This document shows, one piece after another, positions 43,929-52,296 of a DNA stretch of 64,000 nt. Numbering within the stretch: position 1 is the stretch's first letter; each line of letters begins with the position of its first letter. The notes under the pieces were generated by a model that saw nothing but the letters and a program-made list of their open reading frames with translations, was not told the DNA's origin and did not search any database. Source of the DNA: Cellulomonas marina (lineage in GTDB: Bacteria > Actinomycetota > Actinomycetes > Actinomycetales > Cellulomonadaceae). The position numbers were made by a program, and so were the translations under genes. The stretch spans positions 1-64,000 of the forward strand of contig NZ_FOKA01000008.1 in the NCBI RefSeq assembly GCF_900111925.1, in the 5' to 3' direction.

Positions 43929-45230
43929 ATGATGAGGAAGAACAGGGGCGCGGCGCTGGCGGTCGCGCTCGGCGCGAGCGTGACCCTCCTGGCTGCCGGC
44001 TGCTCGGGCGGTTCCGGCGGCGGCTCGGGCAGCGAGGACGGCTCGAGCGAGATGACGTTCTGGCACAACTCCACCACCGGTGAGGGCAAGGCGTACTGGG
44101 AGAGCACGGTCGCCGCGTTCGAGGAGGCCAACCCGGGCACGACCATCACGATCCAGGCCATCCAGAACGAGGACATGGACGGCAAGCTGCAGACGGCCCT
44201 GAACTCGGGCGACGCGCCGGACATCTTCATGGCCCGTGGCGGCGGCAAGCTCGCCGACGTGGTCGAGGCCGGGCAGGCGCAGGACCTCACGGACCTGATC
44301 ACGGACGAGACGAAGGCCGCCCTCGGTGAGGCCTCGTTCGCGGCCTTCACGCTCGAGGACAAGATCTACGGCATGCCGATGTCGATCCTCCCGGGCGGCA
44401 TCTACTACAGCAAGGACCTCTTCGCGGAGGCCGGCATCGAGGGCACGCCCACGACGATGGCCGAGCTCGAGGACGCCGTCGCCAAGCTGAAGGCCGCCGG
44501 CATCCAGCCGATCGCCCTCGGCGCCAAGGACGCCTGGCCCGCCGCGCACTGGTACTACTTCTTCGCGCTGCGCGCGTGCTCGCAGGAGACCCTGGAGAGC
44601 GCCGCGGCCGAGCGGTCCTTCGACGACCCGTGCTGGGAGAAGGCCGGTGAGGACCTCGCGTCCTTCGCCGAGACCGAGCCCTTCAACAACGGCTTCCTCA
44701 CGACCTCGGCCCAGCAGGGTGCGGGTTCGTCCGCCGGCCTGCTCGCCAACCACGAGGCCGCGATGGAGCTCATGGGTGCGTGGAACCCGGGCGTCATCGC
44801 CTCGCTGACGCCGGACCAGCAGCCGCTGGCCGACCTCGGCTGGTTCCCCTTCCCGGCCGTCGAGGGCGGTGACGGCGAGCCCGGCGCGATGATGGGCGGC
44901 GCCGACGGCTTCTCCTGCTCCGCCGAGGCCCCGCCGGCCTGCGCCGACTTCCTCAACTTCGCGGTGCAGAAGGAGTACCAGGAGGGCTACGCGGAGGCGT
45001 TCCAGACGCTGCCCGCCAGCCAGGAGGCGCAGGGCGTCGTCGACACCCCCGCCCTGCAGGACATCCTCGCCACCTACAACGAGGCGCCCTACATCTCCCT
45101 CTGGCTCGACACGCTGTACGGCCAGAACGTCGGCAACGCGCTCAACACCGGCGTGGTCAACCTGCTCGCCGGCCAGTCCGACGCCGCCGGCGTCGTGGCG
45201 GCCGTGAACGACGCCGCGGCCAAGGAGTAG
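43929..45230 (+). CDS. Sugar ABC transporter substrate-binding lipoprotein (CUT1)
   Basis: The 433-residue protein captures an oligosaccharide outside the membrane and delivers it to the permeases that follow. The N-terminus has a lipoprotein signal peptide, with lipobox LAAGC and Cys25 as the lipidation site, then a Gly/Ser linker. MTFWHNSTTGEGKAYWESTVAAFEEANPGTTI and PDIFMARGGGKLADVVEAG are typical of family 1 solute-binding proteins (SBP_bac_8). Six Cys residues in the mature part are unusual and could form disulfides. The ATG is at 43929 with ACAAGGGA upstream. Linkage to GH3 and GH43 genes suggests xylo-oligosaccharides as ligand. Confidence 0.93.
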   Translation: MMRKNRGAALAVALGASVTLLAAGCSGGSGGGSGSEDGSSEMTFWHNSTTGEGKAYWESTVAAFEEANPGTTITIQAIQNEDMDGKLQTALNSGDAPDIFMARGGGKLADVVEAGQAQDLTDLITDETKAALGEASFAAFTLEDKIYGMPMSILPGGIYYSKDLFAEAGIEGTPTTMAELEDAVAKLKAAGIQPIALGAKDAWPAAHWYYFFALRACSQETLESAAAERSFDDPCWEKAGEDLASFAETEPFNNGFLTTSAQQGAGSSAGLLANHEAAMELMGAWNPGVIASLTPDQQPLADLGWFPFPAVEGGDGEPGAMMGGADGFSCSAEAPPACADFLNFAVQKEYQEGYAEAFQTLPASQEAQGVVDTPALQDILATYNEAPYISLWLDTLYGQNVGNALNTGVVNLLAGQSDAAGVVAAVNDAAAKE

Positions 45231-45239
45231 TCCCTCACC

Positions 45240-46256
45240 ATGGTCGACGCCTCGCGCGAGGGCTCCCTCGCGGTGACGCCCCCGCCCGAGCGCGGCACGG
45301 CGGTCGGGGACGGTGCCCGCACGGCACCGTCCCCGGCCCGCCGGCGCGGCCAGGCGGACTGGCGCAAGCGCCTCGAGATCGGGGTCCTCGCCGGACCCGC
45401 GATCCTCATGTTCGTCACGTTCGTGCTGTTCCCGGTCCTGCTGGCCGCGTACTACGGCTTCTTCCGCTGGAAGGGCTTCGGGCCGCCCACGGACTTCGCC
45501 GGGCTGGACAACTACCTGACGATCTTCCGCGACAGCACGTTCATCGACGCGCTGCAGCACAACGCCGTCATCGTGGTCCTGTCGCTGGTCCTGCAGGGGC
45601 CGGCGGCGGTGCTCCTGGCGCTGCTGCTCAACCAGAAGATGCGCGGCCGCTCCCTCGTGCGCGTCCTCATCTTCGTGCCCTACGTGGTCTCCGAGGTCAT
45701 CGTCGGGACGGGCTGGGGCCTCATGCTCCAGACGAACGGCGCGGTCAACGACCTGCTGGTCAAGGCCGGCTTCCCGGAGTGGACGGTCGACTGGCTGTCC
45801 GACCCGAAGGTCGCCATCTGGTCGCTCATGCTCATCATCACGTGGAAGTACATCGGCTTCGCCGTCATCCTCTTCCTCGCCGGGCTGCAGTCCATCCCGG
45901 AGGAGCTGTTCGAGGCGGCGGCCATCGACGGCGCGACCTACTGGCAGACGCAGCGGCGCATCACGCTCCCGCTGCTCGGCCCGACGATCCGCATCTGGGC
46001 GTTCCTGTCGATGATCGGCGCGCTGCAGCTGTTCGACCTCGTCTACATCATCTGGGGCCAGTACGTCGCCTCCACCGCCGGCACGTCGACCATGGCCACG
46101 TACATGGTCGCCAACGGGCGCAACGCGGGGAACTACGGCTTCGGCAACGCCGTCGCCGTGGTGCTGTTCCTCATCTCCCTGGTCCTCGCCCTGACCTACC
46201 AGCGGTTCGTGCTGCGACGCGACACCGAGGGCGCCCTCACGGAAGGCAAGAAGTGA
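45240..46256 (+). CDS. Sugar ABC transporter permease (MalF-like)
   Basis: The 338-residue inner-membrane subunit has a cytoplasmic N-terminus of ~45 residues and six membrane spans beginning at IGVLAGPAILMFVTFVLFPVLL. The EAA loop EELFEAAAIDGATYWQTQRRITLPLLGP (read as consecutive motifs) contacts the ATPase. It lies 9 bases after the binding protein and its stop overlaps the next permease by one base. No ATPase gene is in this operon, which is common for actinobacterial CUT1 systems that share the MsiK ATPase. Confidence 0.94.
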   Translation: MVDASREGSLAVTPPPERGTAVGDGARTAPSPARRRGQADWRKRLEIGVLAGPAILMFVTFVLFPVLLAAYYGFFRWKGFGPPTDFAGLDNYLTIFRDSTFIDALQHNAVIVVLSLVLQGPAAVLLALLLNQKMRGRSLVRVLIFVPYVVSEVIVGTGWGLMLQTNGAVNDLLVKAGFPEWTVDWLSDPKVAIWSLMLIITWKYIGFAVILFLAGLQSIPEELFEAAAIDGATYWQTQRRITLPLLGPTIRIWAFLSMIGALQLFDLVYIIWGQYVASTAGTSTMATYMVANGRNAGNYGFGNAVAVVLFLISLVLALTYQRFVLRRDTEGALTEGKK

Positions 46257-47146
46257 TGGCGACGCTCACCGCGCCCCCCCTCAGCCCCACGTCCGCGAGC
46301 CCCACGCGCTCGGGTCGGCGTCGACCCAGCCTGAGCCGTGCGAGCTGGGTGACCTACGTGGTCGCCTTCGCGCTCGTCGGGATCTGCATCGGACCCGTCC
46401 TCTACATCATCATCGGCGGGTTCCGCACGAACGCCGAGATCACCACGGACCCGTCGGGCTTCCCGACGACCTGGCAGCTCGGCAACTACTCCTCGGTGCT
46501 GGAGAGCTCCATCTTCTGGCGCCAGGTGACCAACTCGGTGATCTGCGGCGTGGCCACCACGGTCGGCGTCGTGGTCCTGGGCGTGGCGGCGAGCTTCGTC
46601 CTGGCCCGGTACAGCTTCTTCGGCCGGGGCGCCATGTACTCGCTGTTCGCGGCGGGCCTGATGTTCCCCATGACGGTGGCCATCACGCCGCTGTACATCC
46701 TCATCCGGGGCCTGGGACTGCAGAACACCCTCGGCGGGATCATCCTCCCGCAGATCGCGTTCGCGCTGCCCACGACGGTCATCATCCTGGTGCCGTTCCT
46801 GCGGGCGATCCCGAAGGAGCTGGAGGAGGCCGCGGCCATCGACGGCTCGAGCCGGCTCGGCTTCTTCTTCCGGATGGTCATCCCGCTGTCGATCCCGGGC
46901 GTCGTCACCGTCGGCATCCTGGCGTTCATCGCGAGCTGGAACAGCTACATGCTCCCGCTCTTCATCCTCAACGACGAGACGTCCTACACGCTGCCCCTCG
47001 GGGTGCAGGCGTTCGCGTCGCAGTACTCGGTCGACACCGCCCGCGTGCTGGCCTTCACCTCCCTGTCGATGATCCCGGCCCTCGTCTTCTTCTCGCTGTT
47101 CGAGCGGCGGATCGTCGGCGGCCTCACCGGGGCCGTCAAGGGCTGA
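46256..47146 (+). CDS. Sugar ABC transporter permease (MalG-like)
   Basis: The 296-residue second permease has a short Ser/Arg-rich N-terminus, a first span at WVTYVVAFALVGICIGPVLYI and five more. Its EAA loop, PKELEEAAAIDGSSRLGFFF, lies around residues 182-201. The ATG overlaps the previous stop (TGATG), and GGAAGG about 9 bases upstream serves as its ribosome binding site. It forms the heterodimeric channel with the MalF-like subunit. A 124-base gap then precedes the GH3 gene. Confidence 0.94.
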   Translation: MATLTAPPLSPTSASPTRSGRRRPSLSRASWVTYVVAFALVGICIGPVLYIIIGGFRTNAEITTDPSGFPTTWQLGNYSSVLESSIFWRQVTNSVICGVATTVGVVVLGVAASFVLARYSFFGRGAMYSLFAAGLMFPMTVAITPLYILIRGLGLQNTLGGIILPQIAFALPTTVIILVPFLRAIPKELEEAAAIDGSSRLGFFFRMVIPLSIPGVVTVGILAFIASWNSYMLPLFILNDETSYTLPLGVQAFASQYSVDTARVLAFTSLSMIPALVFFSLFERRIVGGLTGAVKG

Positions 47147-47270
47147 CCCGCAGCGGGCGGCGGCGCCCCGCGCCGCCGTCACCGGCCGCGCCGATCCGCG
47201 CGCGTCGCCGCCCGCTGCCGCGGCACACCTGCCGCCCACCCACCTGCACCTGCCCGCTAGGAGCCCTGCC

Positions 47271-49760
47271 GTGCCCGACCGTGCCGTCGACCCAGCCGTC
47301 GAGACTGCCGTCGACCGAGCGACCACCCCCGCCGGTGTCCCGGCGATGCCCGTGGTGTCGGAGCGCGTCCGCGCCCTGCACGCCCGGATGACGCTCGAGG
47401 AGAAGCTCGCGCAGATCGTCGGGTACTGGCTGGACCAGGGCGGGAACGTCGTCGCCCCCATGCAGGGGGAGATGGCCGCCGCCTCGGAGGGCGTCTCCCT
47501 GGCCGACATCACGGCGCACGGGCTGGGCCACTACACCCGCGTCTACGGCACCCGTCCCGTCGACGCCGTCGAGCGTGCGGCGTGGCTCTGGGCCGAGCAG
47601 CGCCGGCTCAAGCGCGAGACGCGCCTCGGCATCCCCGCACTGGTGCACGAGGAGGTCCTCACGGGCCTCGCGGCGTGGCGGGCGGCGACCTTCCCGACGC
47701 CGCTGGCGTGGGGCGCGTCCTTCGACCCGGACCTCGTCGCCGAGGTCGGGGCCGCGATCGGGGGCTCCATGCGCGAGCTGGGCATCCACCAGGGTCTCGC
47801 GCCCGTGCTGGACGTCGTGCGCGACCCGCGCTGGGGCCGCGTCGACGAGTGCATCGGGGAGGACCCGTACCTCGTCGGGACCGTCGGCACCGCCTTCGTG
47901 CGCGGTCTGCAGGGCGCCGGCGTGCACGCCACCCTCAAGCACTTCCTCGGCTACTCCGGCTCGCGGGCCGGGCGCAACCACGCGCCCGTGTCGGCGGGCA
48001 TGCGCGAGGTGCTCGACGTCTTCCTGCCGCCCTTCGAGATGGCGGTCGTGGACGGCGGCGTCCGGTCCGTCATGAACTCCTACGCCGAGATCGACGGCGT
48101 GCCCGTCGCCTCCTCGCCGGGGCTGCTGACCGGGGTGCTGCGCGAGCGGCTCGGCTTCACGGGCGTCTTCGTCTCGGACTACTTCGCGGTGGCGTTCCTC
48201 GAGGTCATGCACCGCGTGGCCGCCGGGCGTGGCGACGCGGCGGCGCAGGCCCTCGTCGCCGGCATCGACGTGGAGCTGCCGGGTGGCGACGCGTACCTCG
48301 AGCCGCTGGCGGAGAAGGTCCGCACCGGCGAGCTCGACGAGGCCTACGTCGACCGTGCGGTGCTGCGCGCCCTCGCGCAGAAGGAGGAGCTCGGCCTCCT
48401 CGACCCGAACGCCTTCGAGGACGAGCCGCCGACGGTGGTCGACCTCGACACGCCGCACCACCAGGACCTCGCGCGCCGCCTCGCCACGGAGTCGGTGGTG
48501 CTGCTGGCGAACGACGGCGTGCTGCCGCTGGACCGCTGGACGGTCGCGCCGCGTCGGGTGGCGGTCGTCGGCCCCAACGCCGACCGCGCCGAGGCGCTGC
48601 AGGGCTGCTACTCCTTCGCCAACCACGTGCTGGCCCACCACCCCGACCACGAGCTCGGCTTCGCGATCCCCACGGTCCGCGAGGCGCTCGAGCAGGTCCT
48701 GGGCGAGGTGTCCGCCAGCACGGGCGCGGCGCCGGTCGAGCTCCTGGTCGCCGAGGGCTGCACGGTCGAGGGCGACGACACCTCCGGCTTCGCCGACGCG
48801 GTGGCCGCCGCGGCCGCCGCCGACGTGGCGGTCGTCGTCGTCGGCGACCAGGCCGGGCTCTTCGGCCGCGGCACGGTGGGCGAGGGCAACGACGTGGACA
48901 GCCTGGAGCTGCCGGGCGTGCAGCGGGCGCTCGTCGAGGCCGTCGTCGGCTCGGGCACCCCGGTCGTCATGGTGCTGCTCACGGGACGGCCCTACGCCAT
49001 CGGCTGGGCGCTCGAGGGCGAGGGCCCCCGCCCCGCCGCGGTGCTGCAGGCCTTCTTCCCGGGCGAGGGCGGCGGCCTGGCCGTCGCGGACCTCGTGATC
49101 GGGCGGGCCAACCCCTCCGGGCGCCTGCCGGTGTCGCTCCCGCGGTCCGGGGGAGCGCAGCCCTACTCGTACCTGCACCCGGTGCTGGGCGGGCCGTCGG
49201 ACGTGACGTCCACCGACCCCACCCCGCTGCGGCCGTTCGGCTTCGGCCTGGCCTACACGACGTTCGCCTACGACGGGCTCGTCGTCGACGAGCAGGCCGG
49301 TACGGACGGGGCCTTCGACGCGGCGGTGACCGTGACGAACACCGGCGAGGTCGACGGCGTCGACGTCGTGCAGCTGTACGGCCACGACGTCGTCGCCAGC
49401 GTGACGCGGCCGGTGGTGCAGCTCCTCGGGTACGCACGGGTGGCGCTGGCGGCGGGGGAGTCGCGCCGCGTGACGTTCCGCGTGCCGGCCACGCGCCTGG
49501 CCTTCTCCGACCGGCGCCTGGTCAAGGTCGTCGAGCCGGGTGACGTCGAGGTCTGGGTCGGCTCGCACGCCGGCGCCACGACCCCTGCGGCGGACATGCG
49601 GGACATGACCGGCGGGGCGATCAGCAACGAGAAGCAGGCCGAGAAGCGGGAGATCCCGGGCACGGCCACGGCCCGTGCCCTCGTCCGCCTGACCGGCGCG
49701 GTGCACGAGGTGACCACCTCCGACGAGCGGCTGGTCCGCGCGACGGTGACCTCCGCGTGA
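47271..49760 (+). CDS. Glycoside hydrolase family 3 (beta-xylosidase/beta-glucosidase)
   Basis: The 829-residue enzyme has no signal peptide, so it acts in the cytoplasm on imported oligosaccharides. The GH3 N-terminal barrel shows MTLEEKLAQIVGYW, DVVRDPRWGRVDECIGEDPYL, TLKHFLGYSGSRAGRNH and GVFVSDYFAV, whose Asp303 is the nucleophile. The C-terminal sandwich (~390-620) and a fibronectin III-like domain (~710-800) follow. The GTG start has AGGAGC ~6 bases upstream. Neighbouring GH43 and transporter genes favour beta-xylosidase activity, but GH3 substrate specificity needs assay. Confidence 0.9.
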   Translation: MPDRAVDPAVETAVDRATTPAGVPAMPVVSERVRALHARMTLEEKLAQIVGYWLDQGGNVVAPMQGEMAAASEGVSLADITAHGLGHYTRVYGTRPVDAVERAAWLWAEQRRLKRETRLGIPALVHEEVLTGLAAWRAATFPTPLAWGASFDPDLVAEVGAAIGGSMRELGIHQGLAPVLDVVRDPRWGRVDECIGEDPYLVGTVGTAFVRGLQGAGVHATLKHFLGYSGSRAGRNHAPVSAGMREVLDVFLPPFEMAVVDGGVRSVMNSYAEIDGVPVASSPGLLTGVLRERLGFTGVFVSDYFAVAFLEVMHRVAAGRGDAAAQALVAGIDVELPGGDAYLEPLAEKVRTGELDEAYVDRAVLRALAQKEELGLLDPNAFEDEPPTVVDLDTPHHQDLARRLATESVVLLANDGVLPLDRWTVAPRRVAVVGPNADRAEALQGCYSFANHVLAHHPDHELGFAIPTVREALEQVLGEVSASTGAAPVELLVAEGCTVEGDDTSGFADAVAAAAAADVAVVVVGDQAGLFGRGTVGEGNDVDSLELPGVQRALVEAVVGSGTPVVMVLLTGRPYAIGWALEGEGPRPAAVLQAFFPGEGGGLAVADLVIGRANPSGRLPVSLPRSGGAQPYSYLHPVLGGPSDVTSTDPTPLRPFGFGLAYTTFAYDGLVVDEQAGTDGAFDAAVTVTNTGEVDGVDVVQLYGHDVVASVTRPVVQLLGYARVALAAGESRRVTFRVPATRLAFSDRRLVKVVEPGDVEVWVGSHAGATTPAADMRDMTGGAISNEKQAEKREIPGTATARALVRLTGAVHEVTTSDERLVRATVTSA

Positions 49761-51328
49761 CCCTCGTCGCCAACCCGCTGCTGCCCGGGACGTACCCCGA
49801 CCCGAGCATCTGCCGGGTGGGGGAGGACTACTACCTCGTCACCTCGACGTTCGAGTACGTCCCAGGCCTGCCGGTGCTGCACAGCCGCGACCTCGCGCAC
49901 TGGACGCAGGTCGGGCACGTCGTCGACCGGGAGGGGATGCTCGACTACGAGGGCCTCGCCTCCTCGGGCGGTCTCTACGCGCCGACGATCCGGCACCACG
50001 ACGGGCTGTTCTGGGTCGTGTGCACCCTCGTCGACCAGACGGACCCGACGCGCGGCGGCAACTTCATCGTCACGGCGTCGGACCCGGCCGGTCCCTGGTC
50101 GGACCCCTTCTGGCTGGCGACGGCCGGCATCGACCCGTCCCTCGTCGTCGACGAGGACGGGCGGATGTGGGTGCACGGCACGCGCCTCGTCGCCGAGCCG
50201 GAGTGGCCGCAGCAGACGGAGGTCTGGCTGCGCGAGCTCGACCGGTCCTCCATGCGGCTCGTCGGGCCGGAGCACGTGCTGTGGACGGGGGCCGTGCGCG
50301 GTGCGGTCTGGGCGGAGGGGCCGCACCTGTTCGCCAAGGACGGCCGCTGGTACCTGCTGGCCGCGGAGGGCGGGACGGAGTTCCACCACGCGGTGTGCGT
50401 GGCGCGGGCCGACCACGTCACGGGACCGTACGAGGGCTATGCCGGCAACCCCGTGCTCACGCACCGGCACCTGGGCCACGGCGGCGACGTCGTCGGGGTG
50501 GGGCACGCGGATCTCGTGGAGGCGGTCGACGGCTCCTGGTGGGCCGTCCTGCTCGGCATGCGGCCCTACGGCGGGTACCACCACAACCTCGGCCGCGAGA
50601 CCTTCCTCGTGCCGGTGACGTGGGAGGACGGCTGGCCGGTCTTCGCGCCGGGCCTCGGGCGGGTGCCGCACGAGGTCGAGGTGCCGTTCGCCGAGCCGAC
50701 CGCGCCGGCGGGCGTCCCGCAGGTCGTGCCCGGCGGCCCGGTGCTGCCGGGCGACCCCCGGTGGACGGCGTTGCGCGCGCCGGTGACGTCGGTGGCGACG
50801 GCCGACGGGGACGGCTGGCTGCTGCCAGTGCGTCCTTCGACGCTGGCCGACGCGACGACCCCGGCGTTCCTCGGCGTCCGTCAGCAGCACGTGGACGTCG
50901 ACGTGCGCGCGGTCCTTGACCTCGGCGGTCTGGCGGCGGGGGAGAGCGCCGGCCTCGTCGTGCGGCAGTCGGAGCGCGACCACGTGACGCTGATGGCCAC
51001 ACCGGGGGGCGACGCGTTCGTCGTCCGGGCCGTGCACCGGCGCGGCGGCGTGGAGACGGTGCTCGGTGAGACCGTCGTACGGCCGGTGGACGGCGGGTTG
51101 ACGCTGGGCCTCCGTGTGCGGGGCCAGGAGTACGGCCTCGTCGTGGAGGAGGCGGGCGACGACGTCGTCGTCGCGGTGGCGGACGGCACGACGCTGGACA
51201 GCGTCGCCACGGGCGGCTTCGTCGGTCTGTGGCTGGGCGTCGTCGCGACGAGCGCCGGGCGCCCGACCGACTCGACCGTCAGGGTGGAGCGCTTCGCGTA
51301 CGACCCGCTGCAGCCCCTCGACCGCTGA
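49757..51328 (+). CDS. Glycoside hydrolase family 43 (beta-xylosidase/arabinofuranosidase)
   Basis: The 523-residue cytoplasmic enzyme starts NPLLPGTYPDPSICRVGEDY. Catalytic residues of the five-bladed propeller are visible: general base Asp15, the pKa-modulating Asp126 in GIDPSL, and general acid Glu187 in AVWAEGPHLF. A C-terminal beta-sandwich (~330-520) with VRVERFAYDPL completes the long xylosidase-type architecture. The GTG start overlaps the GH3 stop (GTGA), so the two are co-translated and probably cleave imported xylo-oligosaccharides together, one acting on xylose and the other possibly on arabinose side groups. Confidence 0.92.
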   Translation: MTLVANPLLPGTYPDPSICRVGEDYYLVTSTFEYVPGLPVLHSRDLAHWTQVGHVVDREGMLDYEGLASSGGLYAPTIRHHDGLFWVVCTLVDQTDPTRGGNFIVTASDPAGPWSDPFWLATAGIDPSLVVDEDGRMWVHGTRLVAEPEWPQQTEVWLRELDRSSMRLVGPEHVLWTGAVRGAVWAEGPHLFAKDGRWYLLAAEGGTEFHHAVCVARADHVTGPYEGYAGNPVLTHRHLGHGGDVVGVGHADLVEAVDGSWWAVLLGMRPYGGYHHNLGRETFLVPVTWEDGWPVFAPGLGRVPHEVEVPFAEPTAPAGVPQVVPGGPVLPGDPRWTALRAPVTSVATADGDGWLLPVRPSTLADATTPAFLGVRQQHVDVDVRAVLDLGGLAAGESAGLVVRQSERDHVTLMATPGGDAFVVRAVHRRGGVETVLGETVVRPVDGGLTLGLRVRGQEYGLVVEEAGDDVVVAVADGTTLDSVATGGFVGLWLGVVATSAGRPTDSTVRVERFAYDPLQPLDR

Positions 51329-51506
51329 TCGACGGCCCGTCGGACGCTCCTCGAACGGGCGTCCCGACGGTGCCGTGGAGCGCTATGGCGCCTGGCTCGC
51401 CTGTCGGGCGCCCGGGGCACACGCTGCCCGGCGCGACGCGCTGAGCCTGCTGCGGCGATCCCTTCCCTCATCACCACGACGTGGGCCACTGCTACGGTCC
51501 GTCGTC

Positions 51507-51800
51507 GTGCTGGAGTTCCTCGAGTCGCACCGGGTGCTCGCAGGTGCCGTCGGCTGCATCGTGGCGCTGGCGGTCGCCGTCGTGTTCCTCCTCGTCGTGC
51601 CCGAGGAGGCGGCAGGAAGCACGGGAGCCAGGTATCTGGTCCTCCGGTACGGGCACTCGCTCTGCTGGCTCCTCCTTGCTGCCTGCAGCGCGCTCCACGC
51701 GCTGAGGGCTCCGTCCGGTCTGGTCGAGGCGACCGGGCTCCTGGCACTCGCGAGCTACGTCTCGTTCGTCGCCGTCCTGCTCTCGGCGCGGGGGCGGTGA
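51507..51800 (+). CDS. Small membrane protein of unknown function
   Basis: A 97-residue protein with three predicted membrane spans: VLAGAVGCIVALAVAVVFLL (~11-30), SLCWLLLAACSALHAL (~52-67) and LLALASYVSFVAVLL (~78-92). GTG at 51507 has TACGGT ending 8 bases upstream, slightly longer spacing than in the other leaderless genes. Codon use is less GC3-biased than its neighbours. I do not recognise a family. The 178 bases between it and the GH43 gene show no further gene. Confidence 0.5.
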   Translation: MLEFLESHRVLAGAVGCIVALAVAVVFLLVVPEEAAGSTGARYLVLRYGHSLCWLLLAACSALHALRAPSGLVEATGLLALASYVSFVAVLLSARGR

Positions 51801-51909
51801 CGCTCAGGCAGGACGGAAGCGCCGACCCGGAGCCGGCGGCGACCCGTCTTGCGGTGTCAGGGACCGCACTCCACGACGGCGAGCCGGCGGTTCCCACCCA
51901 CCGTCGGCC

Positions 51910-52014
51910 CGCTTCCTCGACATCTGGTTCGGGTGGCGCGGCCCCGCCCGGGCGCTGACGATGATCCCGATCTGGTCCGCGCTGGTCCAGGCAGGGCAGG
52001 AGGGTGACCGATGA
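51910..52014 (+). other. Possible gene remnant or short ORF ahead of the small acidic protein
   Basis: A reading frame from about 51910 to a TGA at 52012-52014 has strongly GC3-biased codons. It reads ARFLDIWFGWRGPARALTMI and then PIWSALVQAGQEGDR. It lacks a good start apart from an internal ATG at 51961. Its stop overlaps the ATG at 52011 (ATGA). It may be the 3' end of a decayed gene or a short coupled peptide. I recognise no family. Confidence 0.3.
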
Positions 52015-52214
52015 GTGACGCACCGCAGGGCGGGGCCGCCGGAGCGACCGAGGAGGGTGGCTACGGCTACCCGACCCTCGAGCAGGAGGTGGCGCCCGAG
52101 GTCCTCGAGGACGGCGCCGGGACCGGCGGCTCCGGTACCGCGGACGACGGCGGCGACGGGGCGACGGACGACGAGCAGGCGGACGACGCGGCAGCGGACG
52201 CACCCGCCGAGTGA
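52011..52214 (+). CDS. Small acidic low-complexity protein
   Basis: A 67-residue protein, ATG at 52011, with a very strong ribosome binding site AGGAGGG (51998-52004) 6 bases upstream. It is rich in Asp, Glu, Gly and Ala and has no Lys or Arg, so it is highly acidic and probably disordered. GYGYPTLEQEVAPEVLED near residues 17-34 is the only ordered-looking stretch. I do not recognise it. A strong hairpin follows the stop. Function unknown. Confidence 0.55.
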   Translation: MSDAPQGGAAGATEEGGYGYPTLEQEVAPEVLEDGAGTGGSGTADDGGDGATDDEQADDAAADAPAE

Positions 52215-52218
52215 CAGC

Positions 52219-52250
52219 CGGGGCCGGTCCTCGACCGAGGACCGGCCCCG
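52219..52250. terminator. Bidirectional terminator-like hairpin
   Basis: GGGGCCGGTCCTCG (52220-52233) and its perfect reverse complement (52236-52249) form a very long stem with a minimal loop, extended by C52219-G52250. It lies between the convergent small acidic gene and the SNF2 gene. No T-run in either direction. Confidence 0.7.
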
Positions 52251-52296
52251 GGCTCCGTCCAGGTCGTCGGGGCCCGGTCCGCGGCCGGTGTCGGCG

